Assembly: GCA_028278465.1 (NCBI GenBank)
Contig: JANQEF010000281.1
Coordinates: forward strand, 1-10,492
DNA length: 10,492 nucleotides
Reading direction: 5' to 3'
From: Dehalococcoidia bacterium
GTDB lineage: Bacteria; Chloroflexota; Dehalococcoidia; Lucifugimonadales; Lucifugimonadaceae
Shown here: positions 6,396-10,492 of the stretch, piece by piece
How positions within the stretch are numbered: the first letter of the stretch is position 1
How the letters are laid out: the number at the start of each line of letters is the position of its first letter
Notes under the pieces: model-generated
The model's database searches: none
The model's input: only the letters and a program-made list of their open reading frames with translations
What the model was told of the DNA's origin: nothing
Program-made: the position numbers and the translations under genes

Positions 6396-8810
6396 CACCC
6401 TGAGGCGCTCGCCGTCCGTGATCACGGACACGTCGCCGTGCTGCGACGTCACGAAGATGTTCTCTTCGTCGACGGTGTTCCGCAGGCGGGACATCACGTC
6501 GTCTGTCGGATGCCCGAAGCGGTTGTCACTGCCGACCTGCACGATGGCAGCGACCGGGTCCACCGCCTCCAGGAACTCCGAGGTCGATGAAGTGTCTGAT
6601 CCGTGGTGCGGCACCTTGAGCACCGTCGCCCTGAGATCATGGCCCGACTCAACCAGCCTCCGCTCGACCAGCGAAGTTATGTCGCCGGTTAAGAGCATAG
6701 ACACATCGCCGTAGCGCAGCATCGTCACCAGTGATGCGTCGTTGATCGAGGCATCAGGAAACGGCCGCCCGCCGGCGAGGACCTCCAGCGTCACGCCATC
6801 ATCAAGCCCGATCACCGAGCCGGGAGCGAGCTCCACCACGCCTTCATCCCGTTCCGTCATCGCACGTCGCCACGCGGCATGAACTGTGCTGCCGTGCTCG
6901 ATTGGGGTTTCGGCTACCGTCTTAACGTCGTAGCGCTCGATAACCGCCTGTAGTCCGCCGATGTGATCGGCGTCGGGGTGTGTGACGAGCAGCAGGTCCA
7001 GCGACCTGTCCCAGAACGGCAGCGCTGCGTCCAGCTTACGGACGGCTCCGAACGGGTCGCGGCCGCCGTCGATCAGCGCCGAGTTGCCGTTCGGCGTCTG
7101 GACCAGGATCATATCGCCGCGGTCCGTCTTAAAGAAGGTGACGGTCAGGTCACCGGTCCTCGCCGAAGTGATTGTGCCTGCCCAGACGACGGCCGCCACT
7201 GTCACGGCAATAGCGACCGTCCAGACAGGAACGCCGGAGCGCACGAAACGGCGCTGAGATAGTGGCGTCGAGTTCACGTTCCGCAGGGCTCGAAGCCCTC
7301 GACTTGCCCGCGTCACAACGGTGCTCCAGCCGAACGCCAGGAAGATCAGGCCATAGGCGAGGACCGCCGTGCCTGCCGACCAGCCTGAGGTGTCGATGAT
7401 CCCCGGCGGCAGGTCCCGGAAGAATGCGGCGACCCCGGCCACGAACTCACCGAGCAGCCACGCCGGCCAGCCGATCACTTCGCCGAGCTGGTCTGAAACA
7501 CCGGTCGCGAGGGCCGAAAGAGCGCTGACAACGATCAATAGCGGCACAGCCGGCAGCATGATGATCGTCGCCGGCCCGCCCCAGACCGGCGCTCCGCCGA
7601 AGTTCACCGCCACGAGCGGCCATGTAACGAGCGTGGCCGCAACCGAAACCGCGATGCTCGCCGCGACCCCCGTCGCCAGCCGGTTGCCGTCTCGATCGTT
7701 GATCCGCAGTCGCGGCATCAGGCGGTCGGCGGTGTTCATGAGGCGTGGCGTCAGCACCGAGATGCCGGAGATAGCAGCGAAGCTGAGCTGGAATGAGAGC
7801 GAGCGCAGGATGCCGGGGTCGACAGCGACCATCACGGCGGCTGCGAAGCCGATGCCGGGGAGCGAAGCGTTCTGTCTGCCAACGGCGCGCGCCAGCAGCA
7901 GCACGCTGAACATGATCGCTGCACGGGTGACTGACGGTGAGAATCCGGCGAGCGCTGCGTAACCCCATGTGACCACGAACGGCAGCAGCAGGTAGTACTG
8001 GCCGCGCCGGCCAAACACCGCAGCGGCGAAGGCCATTGCGAGTCCGCTGATGAGCGCGACGTGCAGTCCGGATATCGCGAGGATGTGCGAAGTGCCTGAC
8101 TCACGGAAGTCGAGGTTCAGCTCATCCGAAAGGCCGGTCCGGTCGTTGACCAGCATCGTCCGGGCCAGCGCAGAAGCCGGCTCGCTGAGCGACCTGCCCA
8201 GGTTGTTGGAGAGCCACTCGCGCGCTCCCGCCACGAGCCTGCGCGCCGGGTTGCCGCTATCTGCCAAGACCAGGTTCACGACGCCCGTGAAGACGGTGCC
8301 TGCTGAGCTTTCGGCGAATCTGCCGGTCGAGACCGAGAAACGGCCGTTGAACTCGTAGATGTCACCGTAACGGAACCCGCTCGAGGCTCGTCCCGATCCG
8401 GTCTGATCGAGCAGGCCGCGGGCGAAGACGGTAAGCGGAAAGTCGGCGGGCTCGCCGTCGACGGAGGTCGCTCGTATCGGCAGCCGCACGCCGAGGCCTG
8501 CTCTCCGCGCATCCTCCTCCAGCCAGCCGGTCAGCGCGATCTCCTGGCCGTCTGACGGCACATTCGCCCAGTCCTGGCGTAGCTGGGATTCCGCGGACGC
8601 GCCCCTGGCAAACCCGAGCAGCAGGACCAGTGCGCCAAGCGCCAGCACGAAGCCTTTTCCGCTCCTGGCCTGCACCAGCACTGCAAGGAACAGCACGACG
8701 CCCACGACGATCAGCGCCGCCTGTAGCTGCCGGTCGTCGAGCGAGATCCCTGCGCCGAAAGCGGCGGCCACTCCCAGCACGAAGAGGGCCGCGCCGGTGG
8801 AGAGCTTCAT
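6381..8810 (-). CDS. comEC: DNA internalization competence protein ComEC/Rec2
   Basis: Inner-membrane channel that passes single-stranded DNA into the cytoplasm during natural transformation. At 809 aa it is full length with all three parts. Residues 1-180 hold membrane helices and a soluble OB-like region of the DUF4131 type. Residues about 190-545 form the multi-helix competence domain, with signatures SHILAISGLH (241-250), SPSVTRA (291-297) and LSFQLSFAAISG (338-349). Residues 553-809 form a metallo-beta-lactamase-like domain with HPDADH (611-616), LLTGD (706-710) and PHHGS (734-738), consistent with metal binding and a proposed role in degrading the non-transported strand. The usual DVGQGD-type motif opening this domain reads FFKTDRGD (559-566) here, a variant. 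The start overlaps the comEA stop by four bases (ATGA), so translation is probably coupled. Confidence 0.95.
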   Translation of the reverse strand: MKLSTGAALFVLGVAAAFGAGISLDDRQLQAALIVVGVVLFLAVLVQARSGKGFVLALGALVLLLGFARGASAESQLRQDWANVPSDGQEIALTGWLEEDARRAGLGVRLPIRATSVDGEPADFPLTVFARGLLDQTGSGRASSGFRYGDIYEFNGRFSVSTGRFAESSAGTVFTGVVNLVLADSGNPARRLVAGAREWLSNNLGRSLSEPASALARTMLVNDRTGLSDELNLDFRESGTSHILAISGLHVALISGLAMAFAAAVFGRRGQYYLLLPFVVTWGYAALAGFSPSVTRAAIMFSVLLLARAVGRQNASLPGIGFAAAVMVAVDPGILRSLSFQLSFAAISGISVLTPRLMNTADRLMPRLRINDRDGNRLATGVAASIAVSVAATLVTWPLVAVNFGGAPVWGGPATIIMLPAVPLLIVVSALSALATGVSDQLGEVIGWPAWLLGEFVAGVAAFFRDLPPGIIDTSGWSAGTAVLAYGLIFLAFGWSTVVTRASRGLRALRNVNSTPLSQRRFVRSGVPVWTVAIAVTVAAVVWAGTITSARTGDLTVTFFKTDRGDMILVQTPNGNSALIDGGRDPFGAVRKLDAALPFWDRSLDLLLVTHPDADHIGGLQAVIERYDVKTVAETPIEHGSTVHAAWRRAMTERDEGVVELAPGSVIGLDDGVTLEVLAGGRPFPDASINDASLVTMLRYGDVSMLLTGDITSLVERRLVESGHDLRATVLKVPHHGSDTSSTSEFLEAVDPVAAIVQVGSDNRFGHPTDDVMSRLRNTVDEENIFVTSQHGDVSVITDGERLRVKAGR

Positions 8811-9457
8811 GGCTGGACGACCAGTGAGCGCAGGCCGTCGACGGTGGCCGGGCCGATTCCGTCGATGGCGGTCAGGTCGTCGACGAACAGGATTGGGCCG
8901 TTCCGGTCTCGGAAGCTGATGATCGATGCTGCCCGAGCCGGTCCGATGTTCGGCAGCTCTTCGAGTTGGGTGGCACTGGCGGTGTTCAGGTCAAGCAGGA
9001 TGTTCGGATCAGGCGACGCGTCTGGCGCGCCCTGGGCGATCTCGCCCTCTGCAGGCTCTTCAGCAACCGCTCGGACCACGATCTGCTGACCATCACGCAG
9101 CGGCGCGGCCATGTTGATGGTGGATGGTTCGGACAGCCCGCCGGCTGCTGCGACGGCGTCTGAGACCCGGCTGCCGGGCTGCAACTCGTAGATGCCGGGC
9201 CGCGAAACCTCGCCTGCGACATGCACTACAAGTGGGCCGGGCGTTGGCACGACTATTTCGACCGTCCGCGAGTCCGGCCTGGCCAGCGCCCATGTCGCCG
9301 CTCCTGCGCCGATGGCGACGATGGCAAGAGCAAGCAGGACGAATGAGAACGACGGGCGGGAGCCAGCGCGCACCGGTCTGCTCGCCGCTTCAGATCGGTC
9401 GGCGTCAGCTTCGCTCCCGCCTGTGCGGTTCCTGGATTGATCCGGGCTGCGTCCCAC
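8807..9457 (-). CDS. comEA: competence protein ComEA, SLBB plus helix-hairpin-helix DNA receptor
   Basis: Membrane-anchored DNA-binding receptor that hands transforming DNA to ComEC. In the 216 aa: a polar cytosolic N-terminus (1-35); one membrane helix (about 36-59, FSFVLLALAIVAIGAG); an SLBB fold (about 76-130, VVHVAGEVSRPGIYEL and IVVRAV); an acidic Pro/Ala linker (131-151); and a C-terminal helix-hairpin-helix pair, opened by LDLNTASATQLEELPNIGP and closed by IDGIGPATVDGL (198-209). The order matches the Gram-positive/Chloroflexota form rather than the short periplasmic proteobacterial form. The start is GTG 9457, supported by GGGTGG at 9464-9469 six bases upstream. It is the first gene of a two-gene transcript with comEC. 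No comEB or comK-like regulator is in view. Confidence 0.95.
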   Translation of the reverse strand: MGRSPDQSRNRTGGSEADADRSEAASRPVRAGSRPSFSFVLLALAIVAIGAGAATWALARPDSRTVEIVVPTPGPLVVHVAGEVSRPGIYELQPGSRVSDAVAAAGGLSEPSTINMAAPLRDGQQIVVRAVAEEPAEGEIAQGAPDASPDPNILLDLNTASATQLEELPNIGPARAASIISFRDRNGPILFVDDLTAIDGIGPATVDGLRSLVVQP

Positions 9458-9695
9458 GGTGGGCCACCCGTTTTCGCTTCGACGTTATTGCCCGAGCGGC
9501 CAGTTCCGCCCGATGGAAGCGCAGTTTATGCGACAGGCAGCTCATGCCGTCGCCGTGACCCGAAAAAACGGGACGTGCCGGGTCGGTCGACGGGCTCGCG
9601 GCACAGGCGTAACCTTCGGCATCCGCGGGCCACGATGACGCAGCGGAGCGCTCGCCTCGCTTCACACAGAAACGCCAGCCGCCAGGGAACCACGC
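9458..9695. other. 238-base divergent control region between comEA and the enolase-superfamily gene
   Basis: No gene is seen here. Both flanking genes are transcribed away from it, so it should hold two promoters, but I found no convincing -35/-10 pair for either. There is a small perfect stem CCCG(A6)CGGG at 9559-9572. Its GACCCG arm (9557-9562) could instead pair with CGGGTC at 9579-9584. AGGGA at 9684-9688 is the ribosome binding site of the gene at 9696. Confidence 0.5.
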
Positions 9696-10492
9696 ATGAA
9701 AATCGAGCAGATCAAGGTCACTGTCTTCACCTACACGTCGAACACCGTCCACGACACCGACGGCCACACGCATCCCGGCGACCCGCACGAGGCCAGGCAG
9801 GCGATGCTGACGATCACCGATGACGAGGGCAACAGCGGCCGCTCTTTCGGCGCGCCAGAGTCGCTCCGGCCGCACATCATCGAGAACTATGTGAAGAAGG
9901 TCCTGATGGGCGAGGACCCGATGGACCGTGAGAAGCTGTGGCTCGGCCTCGCACGCTGGCAGCGCGGCAGCGGCGAGCAGCTAACCGACCGGGCCCTGGC
10001 GACTGTCGAGATGGCGCTTTGGGATCTTGCCGGCAACGCGCTCAACACGCCGGTCTGGAAGCTGCTTGGCGGATACCGCGACAGGGTTCTGGCATATGGC
10101 AGCACGATGTGCGGAGACGAGATGGCGAACGGCCTGGCGACGCCGGAGGACTACGGGAAGTTCGGCGAATGGATGATCGAGCGCGGCTACAAGGCGATCA
10201 AGCTGCATACCTGGATGCCGCCCGTATCGTGGGCGCCGAGTGTGAAGATGGACATCGCCGCCTGCGCAGCGGTCCGTGAAGCGGTCGGGCCGGATGTTCC
10301 GCTCATGCTGGACGCCAACCACTGGTACAGCCGGACCGAGGCCTACGAGCTCGGCCTTGGCATCCAGGAGCTCAACTACTACTGGTACGAGGAGCCGATG
10401 GACGAGCACTCGATCTCGTCGTATCGCTGGCTCGCAGAGAACCTCGACATCCCGGTGCTCGGCCCGGAGTACGCGGAAGGAAAGTTCCACAC
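9696..10492 (+). CDS. mandelate racemase/muconate lactonizing enzyme family protein (enolase superfamily), 3' end cut
   Basis: The frame runs open from ATG 9696 to the window edge: 265 complete codons of a family usually 370-420 aa long. AGGGA lies 7 bases upstream. Enolase-superfamily enzymes abstract the proton alpha to a carboxylate with Mg2+ help, for racemisation, dehydration or cycloisomerisation of organic or sugar acids. Residues 1-130 form the capping domain, including DGHTHPGDPH (22-31) near the active site. The barrel follows, with K169-L170-H171 at the second strand (a KxH variant of the usual KxK). The Mg2+ ligands are Asp206 (LMLDANHW), Glu232 (YWYEEP) and Glu258 (GPEYAEG). The D-N and EEP pattern fits the mandelate racemase subgroup. 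The catalytic His/Asp region of later barrel strands lies beyond the edge, so the reaction cannot be assigned. Acid-sugar dehydratase is the most common role of relatives. Confidence 0.9.
   Translation, partial: MKIEQIKVTVFTYTSNTVHDTDGHTHPGDPHEARQAMLTITDDEGNSGRSFGAPESLRPHIIENYVKKVLMGEDPMDREKLWLGLARWQRGSGEQLTDRALATVEMALWDLAGNALNTPVWKLLGGYRDRVLAYGSTMCGDEMANGLATPEDYGKFGEWMIERGYKAIKLHTWMPPVSWAPSVKMDIAACAAVREAVGPDVPLMLDANHWYSRTEAYELGLGIQELNYYWYEEPMDEHSISSYRWLAENLDIPVLGPEYAEGKFH

Noticed and set aside
9559..9584. CCCG-A6-CGGG stem as a minus-strand terminator with six T residues
   Set aside because: The T residues are in the loop, not after a stem, and no minus-strand gene ends there.
9405..9875. 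156-codon minus-strand frame covering the comEA start and the enolase-family start
   Set aside because: It overlaps two well-supported genes and has no family features; a shadow frame.

Overview
The window is GC-rich bacterial DNA with tightly packed genes on both strands, and nothing in it looks phage-derived or CRISPR-like. The combination of two CocE/NonD hydrolases, a D-2-hydroxyacid dehydrogenase and a mandelate-racemase-type enolase-superfamily enzyme, next to a plain comEA-comEC pair, resembles environmental Chloroflexota. SAR202-type Dehalococcoidia are known for expanded enolase-superfamily and oxidoreductase families. This taxonomic guess is an inference from gene content only; no rRNA or other marker gene is present.

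Layout, left to right. Positions 1-148 may hold the last 48 codons of a plus-strand gene. A 230-base gap follows, then a stand-alone receiver-like protein (379-774, +) and a strong rho-independent terminator (862-921). Next comes a minus-strand block, read right to left: a CocE/NonD hydrolase (3434-5143), a 76-residue single-span membrane protein (3122-3352), a poorly resolved stretch with a hydrophobic micro-ORF (2896-3018), and a second CocE/NonD hydrolase (948-2849). Divergent from this block, across a 147-base control region, is a D-2-hydroxyacid dehydrogenase (5291-6361, +). It converges on comEC (6381-8810, -), which is coupled by a 4-base ATGA overlap to comEA (8807-9457, -). A 238-base divergent gap separates comEA from a mandelate racemase/muconate lactonizing family enzyme (9696 to the window end, +), which is cut by the edge.

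Functionally there are two themes. The hydrolases, dehydrogenase and enolase-superfamily enzyme fit cytosolic breakdown of organic acids, esters or amides: hydrolysis, 2-hydroxyacid oxidation, and acid-sugar dehydration or racemisation. Their substrates cannot be read from sequence, and they lie in at least three transcription units. ComEA and ComEC are the DNA receptor and the inner-membrane channel of natural transformation. I see no clear new defence or mobile system. The least explained parts are the degenerate-looking receiver protein, the small membrane protein between the two hydrolases, and the frame-switching stretch at 2850-3121.
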